A DNA stretch of 64,000 nucleotides, from NCBI GenBank assembly GCA_027604185.1, contig JADGKB010000002.1, forward strand, positions 186,001-250,000, in the 5' to 3' direction. The translations under genes were made by a program, and so were the position numbers. The DNA is from Boothiomyces macroporosus. Lineage: Eukaryota > Chytridiomycota > Chytridiomycetes > Rhizophydiales > Terramycetaceae. This document shows positions 10,009 to 21,404 of this stretch, piece after piece. The notes beneath the pieces are model-generated. The model had not been told where the DNA came from. It searched no databases and worked only from the letters and a program-made list of their open reading frames with translations. Position 1 is the stretch's first letter, and each line of letters begins with the position of its first letter.

Positions 10009-12224
10009 ATGGGGAAAGTTAAATTGCCCCCACAAGTAGAAGAGCTTGTACAAACATATATCCAGCATAAACCGAAAATCCAACGCGGATTTCTAGCATT
10101 CGCTTTGATTACTATCGCTTTACGTATCCGGTCGACATTTAACAAACCGCAAAAGACAGATGATTCATCAAAGTTATTGAAGGGAAAGAAGGGAAAGAAA
10201 GTCGTTGGGGAAGTAGATGCGGTGTTTTTAGCCAGATTTCACCGTATATTTAAAATTATTGTTCCCGGCGTTACTTCCAAAGAGTTTTGGTTACTGACAC
10301 TATTCTCTGGATTCTTGGTAATTATACGTAACATAGATGGGACGAACCGCTTTATCTCTCTATGTTGCAAAATTAGACGGACAGATTGTTTCCGCTCTGG
10401 TTCGTGGAAACGGAAGACAGTTCTTGTTGAGTATTTTATTCTGGATGCTTGTAGCTTTGCCTGCGACATACACAAATTCAATGCTTACTTACTTGCAAGG
10501 AAAATTGGCTATTGGATTCCGTACAAGATTGACAAATTACCTTCATGGACGGTACCTGAATAACATGATGTTTTACAAAATTGCTAATCTGGACGACCGA
10601 TTGAAGAATGCAGATCAATTAATTACTCAAGATATTACAAAATTCTGTGATAAAGTAGCTGAGCTCTATTCTAATTTGACAAAACCTGTTCTTGACACTA
10701 TTCTTTACAATTGGCAGCTGATCAACAATGTGGGGGGAGAAGGTGTATTTTCAATGAATGTACTGGTCCAAATCACTGCTGGTATTATAAGGGTGCTGAC
10801 ACCGCCATTTGGAAAGATGGTTGCCGAAGAACAACGTTTAGAAGGTAGATGAATCTAAACATAGGTGATTTCCGCTTTATTCATTCTCGATTAATAGAAA
10901 ATGCCGAAGAAATTGCTTTGTATGGCGGAGCTGAATTGGAAAAAAAGAATTTGGACAAGTCATACCTTACACTGTACAAACATGTTCGTAAAATATTCTC
11001 TGCCAGAATTTGGCACTCAATGTTGGAAGATTTTGTTATCAAATACTTTTGGGGTGCTGCTGGGTACATGTTGTGCGCTGTTCCAGTATTCTTTGATGTT
11101 GCTGCAGATTCTGTTGCTGGAGAAGTAGGTGAACGAACTCAGCACTTTGTAACAAATCGCAGAATTTTAGTGTCTGCATCGGATGCATTCGGAAGAATCA
11201 TGTAAAGATAGTTTAATCAAAGGTATTCTTACAGGGAAATTTCCGAGTTGGCTGGGTATACGTCTAGAGTTGCTACATTGATGACAATCTTTGATGATAT
11301 TGAAAAAGACAAGTATGTGAAGCAACTAGTAGCTAATGCCAACCCCGCAATCCTCAGTCAAAGGGGTGTGATTCAAAAATCCGATATAATCGAATTTGAA
11401 AAAGTCCCTATTGTTGCACCAAATGGAGATGTATTGGTAAAGGAGCTCACATTCCACGTTCGTCCTGGAATGCATTTATTGATTGTTGGACCAAATGGCT
11501 CGGGCAAGTCCTCCCTATTTAGAATTCTTGGCGGCCTATGGCCAGTGTGTGGTGGTATAGTTTCAAAGCCAGACATTAAATCTGTGTTTTATATTCCTCA
11601 AAGACCGTATTTGACTCTTGGCACTCTGCGAGATCAAATAATTTACCCGGATACTCACAAGCAAATGAAAGCTAAAGGTGTAACTGATCAGCAACTGATT
11701 GATATTTTGGATATTGTAAACATTTCAGGTATTGTAGAACGAGAAGGCGGATTTGACATTGAAAAGGATTGGAAAGATGTATTGGCTGGTGGAGATAAGC
11801 AAAGAATCGCTATGGCGAGGTTATTCTACCACAAACCAAGATATGCTATTCTGGACGAATGTACTTCTTCTGTCGGCATGGATATTGAAAAGATCATGTA
11901 TGAGCACTCTCAGGAACTTGGAATTTCGTTAATTACCGTTTCTCACAGACCATCTTTATGGAAGTACCACAATTGGATCCTTCAGGTAAGCTCTTCCTCA
12001 CGTGTAGTACGATGGGCAAGGCGGGTATGTATTTACTAGATTGAATGCAGCAAAGCGGCTTGCTTTGCAAGAGGAAAAGAATGAAATCGAGCAGAAACTT
12101 ATAGAAGCGCCAAAGCTAAAACTCCGTCTTGCAGAATTGCGCGAGTTGTTGGCTGAACAAAAAAAGGTAAAGCACTTGTAAAACATTTCAGATTGATCTA
12201 CAGGATGAACTTTGGGGTGCTTGA
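10009..12224 (+). CDS. Peroxisomal ABC half-transporter, ABCD family
   Basis: About 700 residues: an N-terminal six-helix domain (PF06472-like text such as [19 protein letters not shown] and [18 protein letters not shown]) and one nucleotide-binding domain. Walker [10 protein letters not shown] is near residue 474, the signature LAGGDKQR near 572 and Walker [10 protein letters not shown] soon after. These half-transporters dimerise in the peroxisomal membrane and import very-long-chain acyl-CoA for beta-oxidation (PXA1/PXA2, ALDP). Introns: 10318-10336, 10845-10864, 11202-11222, 11986-12007, and probably 12167-12191. If that last 25-nt intron is retained the protein ends 14 codons earlier at 12181. 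The signature has Ala in place of the usual Ser (LSGG). Confidence 0.92.
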
Positions 12225-12294
12225 ATAAAGAACATTTGTTGTCTCAATTTTAGGCTTTTCAGCCACATTCTGTTGGAAGTTTTTCCCATTCAAA

Positions 12295-12806
12295 ATGTCG
12301 TTCATGAGAAATGACTTTCGAGAACAAACAGCAGACGAAAGATACGGAGTTCCAGAAAACTTTTTAGAGATTGAAGTCCGAGACCCGCAATTAAAAGGAG
12401 ATAAGAGCAAATATATCGATTACGAAATTGTTTTAAGAGTACGGAAAGCAGTAACACTAGACCAACTTGCCTTCATTCAAATTGAAAGAGTCAAGTGTTC
12501 GCAGAAGATATAGCGATTTTGAATGGTTAAAAGATGCTCTTGAACGGGAAAGTACCAGGTACTCATTCTTAATCAAAGGGTAAATATTCCTTCTTTGCCT
12601 GGAAAAGTATTCACAAACAGATTTTCGGAAGAAGTGATTGAACACAGAAGACAGGGTTTGGAAAGATTCATGCAAATGTAATTGATGGCTAATATAGTGT
12701 TGCAGGGCATCCATTACTTCAAACAGGATCAAAGATCTTGGGCCCATTCATACAAGGTAATTGGTGCTTGACGGTAGACCCTAATTGGTCAAAACATAGC
12801 TACTAG
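12295..12806 (+). CDS. SNX3: Sorting nexin 3 (Grd19-type PX protein)
   Basis: About 142 residues, nearly all PX domain. SNX3/Grd19 binds PI3P on endosomes and recruits retromer for retrieval of cargo. Text is close to the family: [55 protein letters not shown] and [20 protein letters not shown]. The RRRYSDF motif supplies the phosphoinositide-binding arginine. Four introns (12439-12460, 12559-12578, 12678-12697, 12757-12777) cut this short gene; the last restores a fungal-type ending [11 protein letters not shown]. With the VPS10 receptor at the window start it is the second retromer-pathway gene here. Confidence 0.93.
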
Positions 12807-12852
12807 TTCTATTACGTAATTATTCAAAGACGTGATTTGATTTTATCATTTT

Positions 12853-14190
12853 ATGAATAAAGCATTGCCACCTTTAACTACCTTACCCCCAAATCTTACA
12901 GACTTTGATTCAATTTCAAACTATTCCGGGTCAGGATCTACATTACCGCCTGCCAGAGCGCAAGCATTTATCGCGATTTTTGAGGATGCATTAGAGCAGC
13001 TCTCAGTTCTGGGAGACATCACTCCAGAGGCGATGAAATCAGATAACAAGCAAGTACGTCGAGAGTAATAATATAGCTGGCAGAAAAAATCACAAAGATA
13101 TTGAATGAGCAAAGAACCCTGCAGGAAAAATATCAGGAATTGCTTATTGAAAGGGAGCAGGCAAAAATATTGGCAAACAAGATGAAGTTTAAAGAGATTC
13201 AAGCAACTTTGACGGACATCAATGGCCAAATCATGCAGCATACTCAAAGTACATTATCCTAACATAGCCTTGGGACGATTGCTGAAGACGCATCCAAGTG
13301 TTGCCCAGAATCTGTTGAAAATTCAGCAGGAAAGGAGCGCACTTCAGGCACTCCTAAGTAGATCGATCAGAGAGCTCAAGGAAAACAAGTTCGATTCTCT
13401 AATCCAAACTGTGGAAGAAGAGTACAAAAAGAGAAACACACTCCAAAATACAATCAACAAGTACGATTTAGTTAAGTATTAGAGAGAATGATGCGCTGGA
13501 AAATCTCAAAGAGCTTCAACGCGAATTGGCAAACGAAAAGAAGCTGATCCAGGACGAAACAAATGATCGAAACCAAGTTATCCAGCAGCTAAAAGATACA
13601 ATTCAAGAAATCAATTCCTTGACAGTTTCAGAGCAAAAATATATAAAAAAGGAAGTGAAAGCCCACGAAAATAGTGTGAAATTGAACTGTTCGCAAAGAG
13701 AAGCACAGTTATTGGCTGAAAAGAACTTGCTGATGAACAAAATCAAGCAAGAGAGTGCTGCTCATAGCAAAATAATGGAGTTTCTGGCGATGCAACGAAA
13801 TACATTGGAAGCAAGTATTCAGGATTGGATGGTCCGCTATGAAGAAGATACGGAAGCTAAAACTCAAGAATTGGAAAGCCTTAAAGTACGCAGAACCCAG
13901 GATTTGGACAAGTTTGAAGAGTTGGTTACTGCTTATGAATCCCTGGAAAAGACTGTCGATGAAGATAGAAAGACTAGGGCACAAGAGGCAGAAGAGCTTC
14001 GAATACAGGGTAACAAGCTCAAGGCTGCGTTACAGATACAGAGATGGTACAGGAAGCAGAGAAGAATTCGCGCTCAATTGGTAATTTGGGATAATATTAG
14101 GCAGCAGTGAAAACTCCTGTCAAAGGTTCTAAAGGTAAAGGCAAAGGCAAAAAGAGTGCTGGAAAGAAAGGTAAAAAGGGGAAAAAGTGA
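12853..14190 (+). CDS. DRC9: Dynein regulatory complex subunit 9 (IQCG family)
   Basis: About 417 residues, long coiled coil ending in an IQ motif (AALQIQRWYRKQRRIRAQL) and a Gly/Lys-rich tail. The block VKLNCSQREAQLLAEKNLL and the following MVRYEEDTEAKTQELESLK match the IQCG/DRC9 family, a calmodulin-binding subunit of the axonemal nexin-dynein regulatory complex. Introns: 13054-13076, 13249-13267, 13461-13482, 14081-14100; all restore the coiled-coil frame. This is the second DRC gene in the window after DRC4, so the flagellar inference does not rest on one call. Only 46 bp separate it from SNX3. Confidence 0.88.
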
Positions 14191-14236
14191 ATTAATAAAC
14201 TGGTTTTCAATTGTAGAAAGTAAAAGTGCTACTGCT

Positions 14237-17200
14237 TTATTCATCAATCTGCATCTCTGTGCTTGACTTGCACAGTACCATGCACTGGCGTAGATATTGG
14301 TCCAATCTTGCATTTTTAACCAGCCTTTCAAGTGCATGTTGTTCCTCTTGGAACAGCAATTGAACATGGGCAATTTGCTCTTGGGTTAATTCTGGATAAA
14401 TTTCACTTAAATCAACAGTTGTGTCGAGTGCAATATCACCTGGAGAAGGTATCTGAACATGGTCTTCAGGAAGATTTTTTTCATCTATTCGTCAGCTATA
14501 TTTTACAAATTCCATTAATTACTGAATAAATATTGGTCTGTTTCAAAACTTCTATCAATTCTTCGTCTGAGACGGTTTGAGACCTTTCACATAGCTCGTT
14601 CCAGCTAATTTTAGTTGAAACCTTACTCATCGCTAAGCCAACACTTTCTCCATATCCCGACCAACTGATACTCTAGCACTTGATTGCTTACGGAATTGAT
14701 TTGAGAATCAAGCGTAGCCTGAATTAGTTCCCATGCAGCAAAGAAATTGTCATTACCAACAGAGTTTTGATATGCAAGTATAGTTGTAATTTCTCCAAAT
14801 TGCAACTTTTGTAAGTTAAGTAGCTTTTGCAGCGCTCTTTTTATAACAGGAACAAGGGCTTTTGATCCTTCAACCGCACCTGAATAAAAGTTCTCAAGGA
14901 TAAAGCTAAAGTTTTCTTCCATGTTATTCTCAGGGTCGATCCCTTCACTGACTAGTCTGGATAAGAAATCATCGTAAATTGATTTTTGCTGCACAATAAA
15001 ATCCTCTGCTGTTTCAAAAATTTCAACTAGATTAATAAAATATTACGCTTCTCCTCTAAATCGGCAGCTTTTGAATTCAAATACGCAAGCTTTGATACCG
15101 CAACGCAAATGGCTTGTTTTGAAAGGTCAGTTTCTTCGTTTGCCACATTCCAAAGCATCTTTGATGCATCTTCATATTGCCCATGATTCATATATTGGAT
15201 CCAGGACAAGTAGCCCAAATTATTCTTCAAAAGATATTCTTGGAGATATTGTGGATGCTCCTTATCTTCCTCCACCAATCGGGTCAACTGATCACTGTCA
15301 AAATACGCTTGGTAAAGTATTTGAGCAAATTCATTTCCAAAGCGATTGATATAGTTACGGGCTCGAGATTCGATATTCTGTTCTCCCAAGGTAAGCCCAA
15401 CGAGAGTATCCAAATCGTGGAATGTTTCAGCCAGGTAGAAGGCACCTTCCAGTTGATCGTATTGGCGAAGGTAATCTATAGCTTTTTTCTGAAATACATG
15501 ATAAGAAATCATCAATTCGTCTTGAATGGCTTGGCTGACTCCAGTAGTTTTCAGGTAATTCTTGCGATCATGGAATGACTGGAGCAAATACTCGGAAATA
15601 TTCAACAATTGTTTCAGCATATTTTCCTTTAGACGCTTGGGATCATCAAATACCTGTTCGAAGGAGTCTAGGTTCAAGTTTTGAGCATCAAATTCACCAG
15701 CACTTTTCTCCAAGGTATCAATTGCGTTTGTTAATAATTCAAATTGAATTTGGAAAGCATTCAAGAGTTCATTTGTTCCAGTCCATGGCTCAATACTGAA
15801 ATAGTCACTTTCGATGTTGTACAGGGAATGGTTTTGTTTACGATAGGCAAATCCGGCAGAAAATATACAGTTTATGATTTTGGTAGATTCATAAACGGAT
15901 AGAAGGTTTCCATAATTCGCATTGCCATTTAAAAGCTGCTGGATACCAGACTGGAGGTACACAATGAATTTTGGCAATTCACTAGCTTCAGTTCTGAAAA
16001 AGTCACGCAATGTTTTATCGGAAACAAAAGTGCTGATTGTTCGTTCCAAAAGCAAGAGATAACTTTCATCTTCCAAGCTGTCTGGGTGTTCGTTCATGTG
16101 TTTTAATACGGTGTTTTGGTAAATCCACAATGCCCTCATTGCTGCAACTTTTTCTGCATTAAATAGCAGTTCAAATGCAGTCGCATCGAGAAGCTAGTGT
16201 TATTTACGGATTACATTCGGCACTAGATTATTTCTTTTTAAGGTTTGAATAATTTCATCCAATCTGTATAAGCTATCGTTCATGTAGGAAGAATCATCCA
16301 AAATATTAAGCAAATGCTTGTTTTCGCAGTTCATAATTGACTTTGATAATTCCAGACACGGACCATTTATATCTGAGGACAGGTTTTTCAATTCAAAGGA
16401 AATTGGATTTGCAGACTTTCCTCCAAAGAATATCGCTTGTTCCAGCTTGCTGTAAGTCTCAGTAAATTCATCATATTCAATTTCTTTTGGAACGATTCTC
16501 GGGTTAGATCTTTTAATACTTTGATTTTTTCTTGTTGAACGAAATATCCAACTCTAAAATTGTTTGGTGGGTCAGTGCTATAGCCCAGCATTTACTTTCG
16601 GACTCTACGGTAGGGCGTGAATTATCAATACCAAATCCAATAATCTCATACTTCAAACTAACCGGATGCTCGTAATCAAATTCCAATTCCGAGTAAATAG
16701 ATGAGACTACGCACCTTTTCGACGAATGAAGTAGACAGATAGGGCCACCGTTAGAAAGAGAAAGCTTCAAAGTCTGTTGTTAGCAAATTTTAACCTCCTC
16801 GTCTATATCCAGGTCAAATTTAAAATTCTTTTCCCATGATACCGTGTACTGATTACCAACGTCTTGAAGAACTGCTAAATGATAGCGTACAGCGTGATGA
16901 ACTGATTTTAAAAGTAAAACTAGACTTCCATCCCTGCATTCAGAAACAATTTACCTAGCGACACCCAAATCCACAGGTTCAACTGCGAAAGGGAACCTGC
17001 CAGCAATGATTCTTGCAGTATTAGTTTCACCAACAAAAACATCCTGCTGAGATGACACTGTCCATTTTTGCAAGTACTTTTCAGTGAGAATGTAAAATCG
17101 TCTAATTTAGCCTGATTGAACCTATTGTTTTCCCTCATTGAGTGAAATTGGCATGCAAGAAGTTTATCGTTTCCTTGTATGATGGATTTGTTATCCCCAC

Positions 17201-17892
17201 CAAAGCCAAGCATATAAATCACCCCTGTCCTCCTTTGCAAATATTGATATGACAAATCACGGTTTCTGAAAGTGGTTTTATCAATAGTAACTTTGATTGC
17301 GCTCCCATCATCCAATGCAATCAGCAAAAATGACTATGTTTAGATTATAAATACGTCTGATGGTGTAATAAATCGAATTTGATCACTTAGCGGAATAGAA
17401 ATTTCAGTATAGTTATCCGCAAGTGAATGGTTGTCCCAGAATCTCGCCAGTCCCTCAGAATTTATTGCAAACAATCCTGTTCCTCCAACAAAACAACAAA
17501 AAGCGTTGTAATTTGCAGTTGCTTCACGAATTGGGATATAAAGAGTTTGTACTGGAACCGAAGACTTTCTTAGTTATGTTGTACCTTTTTGTAATTCCAA
17601 ACATATACCACGTTCACCAAGCTTACCGCACAATTATCTGTCGCAACATCAACTGTAATAGTTCCATCTATATTTATCACCACTTACCAGCTATCTTCTC
17701 CTTCATTGAACTTAAAATATCGATTTTTTGGATAGTTACTGCATCAGATTGATAGAGTTGCGATTTGAGTGATTCCTTTTTTAAAATTGGAGTGCCAGTG
17801 TGGGAAGTTTTCTTTGCACTGCTGTATTTCGCAATTGATCGTGGTGTAGCCGTCGTCCTGACGGGATTCTTTCGAGGAGTCTGACCAAACAT
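14237..17892 (-). CDS. NUP133: Nucleoporin NUP133
   Basis: About 1141 residues: an N-terminal beta-propeller and a C-terminal alpha-helical stack, the NUP133 layout. NUP133 is an outer-ring (Y-complex) nuclear pore scaffold protein. Propeller text includes SLVNVVYVWNY, GLARFWDNHS, YILTEKYLQKWTVSSQQD and FAVEPVDLGVARDGSLVL. C-terminal text includes YSKLEQAIFFGG, NLGYLSWIQYMNHGQYEDAS and WLSDDWNELCERSQ. Eleven introns of 20-22 nt are removed: 17668-17687, 17565-17584, 17334-17354, 17102-17121, 16934-16954, 16774-16794, 16498-16519, 16194-16214, 15027-15046, 14605-14626 and 14485-14506. This is the most intron-rich gene in the window. The total stays in frame throughout, ending SSTEMQIDE. Confidence 0.92.
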
Positions 17893-17898
17893 TCAGAT

Positions 17899-18098
17899 TC
17901 AACTAAGGAAAAAAAATATCTGGACAGGCAATTGAGTACCGGTTGAACTGGACCAAAAGCTGCATTAAAGCTTGCATATTCCATTTGTTCAAATTGTTTA
18001 CTTGAAAATAGAAAGGAGTGTGTTCCGTAGGAGTCGAGTGAAGCAAGTGCCCAAGCTGTTGAACTGGTTGGAGTAGTTAAGAGGATATTCAGACCCAA
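17899..18098 (-). pseudogene. Orphan coding fragment, weakly CDC14-like
   Basis: A short minus-strand frame upstream of NUP133 reads SYGTHSFLF and EYASFNAAFGPVQP. The pattern TH.F, then Y..F...FGP, resembles the N-terminal phosphatase-like domain of CDC14 (family text of the type Y..FY.DFGPLN). No ATG starts it (the first codon of the open stretch is TTG), and after a possible 20-nt intron at 17920-17939 it ends at a TGA (17899-17901) just before the NUP133 start. No catalytic Cys-X5-Arg follows. I read it as a remnant or a chance frame. Low certainty. Confidence 0.25.
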
Positions 18099-18229
18099 TA
18101 GCCTATTCTACATGCTTGCAGTTCGTTTCTTTGCCCAGTGGAATGGGAGACTGTGATTCTGCTCAATGCTCAAATTTTGAGGCACACTTATTTCATGGTG
18201 CCAATTTCTTCAACCTGAAAAAAGCATCT

Positions 18230-20853
18230 ATGGAAGAACAAAAACCAACGAAACAGAGGCAATGTGCAAAGTGCGGTCTACAGATTCAAGGACAATTTGT
18301 CAGAGCAATTAAGGCTCACTATCATTTGGAATGTTTTCGATGTCAAGTAATTTCTTTTAACTTCAGGACTGTGGTGAAATTGTTGCGGACAAGTTCTTTC
18401 CAGTCACTTCTGAAGGGAGCACTAAAATATATTGCGAATTTGATTATTTCCGCAGACTGGAGTTGATTTGCGCTAGGTGCGGTCAAGCTCTTCGTGGACC
18501 TTACATTCGTGTAAATACTCAAAAATACCACATGGAGCATTTCTCTTGCTCTGTTTGTACAACTGTATTTCGTCAACACGATTCTTATTATGAGAAGGAT
18601 GGAAATGTATATTGTGGATTGCATTATTCAATTTTGTATGCAAAGAAGTGTGGTGGATGTAACACAGCTGTCCTTAAAAACTTTGTCGAAACTTCACATG
18701 ATGACAAAGCAATTCAATGGCATCCTTGCTGTTATATGATATCAAAGGTTTTACAAGTTTAATGTAGCTGTGGAAAATTAAATTGGCTGGAGATTCCCCT
18801 GCTGACGATACTCCAGTGAAGGATCCAGATGGTGATAAAATATTAATATCAGTTGAAATCGAAAAGCAGTTGGTGATGGTTGAAAAGGTAGAAAGGATCT
18901 TACAGATTCTGTCAATGTTTGAAGAGTCAGCTGCAGAGTGTATTTCAGAAATGCTTGTGCATTTCACCAATGAAGGATTCCTTCGTGGAGCTCTGCATGC
19001 TCATCGACTAATTGGCCATGTGGACTTGTTGTTTTCTGCTCTGCAAGAAATTGATGACAAGCTTTTGGCTGTTGGAGACCAACGAAACCTTGCAAACTCA
19101 AAAGAACCTAGAAACTTGGTTAAAAAGATTGTTTATTTCTTTGCCATCCTATCGGCAAAGCAATCCTCAAACGATAGACAAACCATGATTCAACTGGTTA
19201 CTAGCTTGGCTCATGTATTGAAAATCATCATAAGAAATGCTCTAACGGGGGCTTTGGCATTGGTATTTTTATTTAATATCAGGAACAAGAGCATGGAGAC
19301 AAGAGTGCGCTGCCCACTTTTTTGGCTCATTTGCAGTTTATCAAGAATGAAGAGATAGAGTCATTGATTTCAAGATTGAATCTGTCTGCTTTAGATGTTG
19401 ATTGTAAAGCTTGTGGCCATACAATAGAAGAGGGCTGTGTAAAGTTCAACGATCATTTCAAATGGCACAACGATTGTTTCAAATGCAAAACTTGTGACAT
19501 GAACTTGTCAAAAGAAGCTGAAAAGGCGTTTATCAATCTTGTGGACGGAATGGTATTTTGCAAAGAACACAAACCGTTGGATGCTGTAGACGGTGCCACC
19601 AATTTTGGACAGCTCAAGCAGTAATCGTCTCTTAATGGTAGATATATCACTCTCTTATGCACTGCTCTTAGATCGCTCTTCAATATTTTAAAGATTGATG
19701 AAAAACGTATTTGGTTTCTAACTTAGAATTGCTTTCCATCAACTACGACATGAATTTGAGCCTTCCTGAAAATAACCTCGAAGGACGACCAAGATCGTCC
19801 AGAGAAGAGTTCTTTGATGATGAACAGCCAGAAGTTACCCCTGCACAGCCGTATGTTCAACCTTTCCCTCAACAGCAAGTTCAATGGCAAGTCATTCCAG
19901 AGAATGAAGATAGATCTACTCCAGTATATCTTAGTGATATCTCTGGATTGATTTCATTGCCTATCAGACATTCAGCGGCTGCTGCCCTCCACCCTTACAT
20001 TGAAAAATGGATACCATTGGACAAGTTAGAAAAAATTGTAAATGATGTTCCCAAGAATACCCTTTGGAATAAGATGTTTGGAAGAGGAAAGCAGAAAGAT
20101 AAGAAAAGGGGGGCAACTAAAACCTTTGGTGTGCCTCTGGAAGACCTGATTGAAGATTGCGGCGTTGAAACTTCTATTGGATTCGGGCCTGCTCCTGTGA
20201 GGATTCCTATTATTATGGATGAGTGCATTTCGAACATGAAAAGACAAGGTAAATAACCCTAATTCAAGACTTGACTACAGAGGGAATCTTTAGAAAGAAT
20301 GGAAATCTGAGGAGACTGAAAGAGCTGTGTGAACAAATTGATAAAGACCCTCAACACATAGACTTGCGCCAAGAAAATGTGATACAGATTGCTGCGTTGA
20401 TGAAAAAGTTTCTTCGTGATCTTCCAGATCCCCTACTAACTTATCGATTATTTGAATTGTTTATAACAGTATATAGTAAGCTTAGCATTAATTATCAGAA
20501 ATAGAAAATAGGGTTGATAGAGAGTCTGCCTTACAACTTGTGCTGTGCTTGCTCCCTAAACCAAACATTGATCTTTTATGTGTTCTAGTTAGATTCTTCA
20601 AATATGTAAGCTCATATGCTACTGTCGCTACTGATCCTAATGGCGGAAACAAGATGAATTTGGACAATCTGGCAACTGTCATTGCTCCAAATATCCTTGT
20701 TGCCAAAACGTCGACAGCGGAACAATCTGGGCTTGTGGTGGAAATAGTAAAGACAATCTTTAAATCGCAAGATGTGCTATTCAGGGTAAGATGAGGTTAA
20801 CGTAGATTCCAAAAGCGCTATCTGCATCATTGGAGCATAAACCAGACCATTAG
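18230..20853 (+). CDS. LIM-LIM-LIM-RhoGAP protein (Lrg1-like)
   Basis: About 819 residues. Two adjacent LIM domains (CAKCGLQIQGQFVRAIKAHY; CARCGQALRGPYIRVNTQKY), a helical spacer, a third LIM (CKACGHTIEEGC...CFKCKTC) and a C-terminal RhoGAP (TFGVPLEDLIEDCGVE; TEGIFRKNGNLRRLKELC with the arginine finger region; MKKFLRDLPDPLLTY). This order is that of fungal Lrg1, a Rho1 GTPase-activating protein acting in cell-wall synthesis and polarity. Introns: 18347-18366, 18748-18767, 19263-19282, 19621-19641, 19707-19726, 20249-20268, 20476-20498, 20786-20805. The start is the ATG at 18230, just before the first zinc cysteine; the open frame extends upstream to 18116 without LIM similarity. Confidence 0.92.
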
Positions 20854-20940
20854 ACATTCTCTCTAATATAATTTTCAACTGACTGCATTTTTGTTTTTAA
20901 AATTTTACTCTGAAATTTCGACCACAAAAAAATCATCTCA

Positions 20941-21315
20941 ATGTTCAGAAGGGTACAATTCATCAAAAATTCACTAACTCGATCACTATACAAAAAACCA
21001 AATTTAACTCCACTATTCTGGACCAGAGAGAATATCGACACCCAGGTATACCAAGTACTATTCGACTACGCAAACGTTCCTGAATCAAAAGTAATTTTAT
21101 AGTAATTTCAGGTTTCTCTTTACGCCAACCTTACAAGCGATTTATTAATCGACGATAGAGAAAAGTTTGGATTGTATTTGGATATGTTGGAAACGTTTGA
21201 ATTGCTGATCCCATCATACAGAAATCAAGTTAGAGACTGGAAATCTGGAAAGGAAGCTGCTGATTGGATTGCGGCTAATTTGGAAGAAGCTGGGAGATTA
21301 GAAGATGTTGAATAA
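20941..21315 (+). CDS. Mitochondrial acyl-carrier-protein-like protein lacking the phosphopantetheine serine
   Basis: 117 residues with a 21-nt intron at 21091-21111 that contains an in-frame stop. The N-terminus (MFRRVQFIKNSLTRSLY) is basic and amphipathic, a probable mitochondrial presequence. The rest aligns by pattern with acyl carrier protein: VYQVLFDYANVPESKVSL, then LTSDLLIDDREKFGLYLDML, then FELLIPSYR and EAADWIAANL. In true ACP the helix-2 start is D-S-L, whose Ser carries phosphopantetheine; here it is D-D-R. Other mitochondrial ACP roles (respiratory complex I, Fe-S cluster assembly with LYR proteins) do not all need that Ser. Assignment to the ACP fold is moderate; the missing Ser is directly visible. 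Confidence 0.6.
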
Positions 21316-21404
21316 CAGCTTTATTGTTTCAATTTTTTAGTTTCATTGTCGTCTTGCTCTTGTTTTCGCTTTTTAGATTCTTCTTTGTTTGGTTTTGGAC
21401 GGCT

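Noticed and set aside
12457..12747. Minus-strand open frame of 96 codons over SNX3
   Set aside because: Antisense shadow; the plus strand gives a complete PX protein.
15071..15799. Plus-strand open frames opposite NUP133
   Set aside because: Antisense to conserved NUP133 helical text; composition not protein-like.
18116..18229. 38-residue N-terminal extension of the LIM-RhoGAP protein
   Set aside because: In frame and starting with ATG, but of low similarity and directly upstream of the first zinc-binding cysteine; kept as a possible alternative start only.
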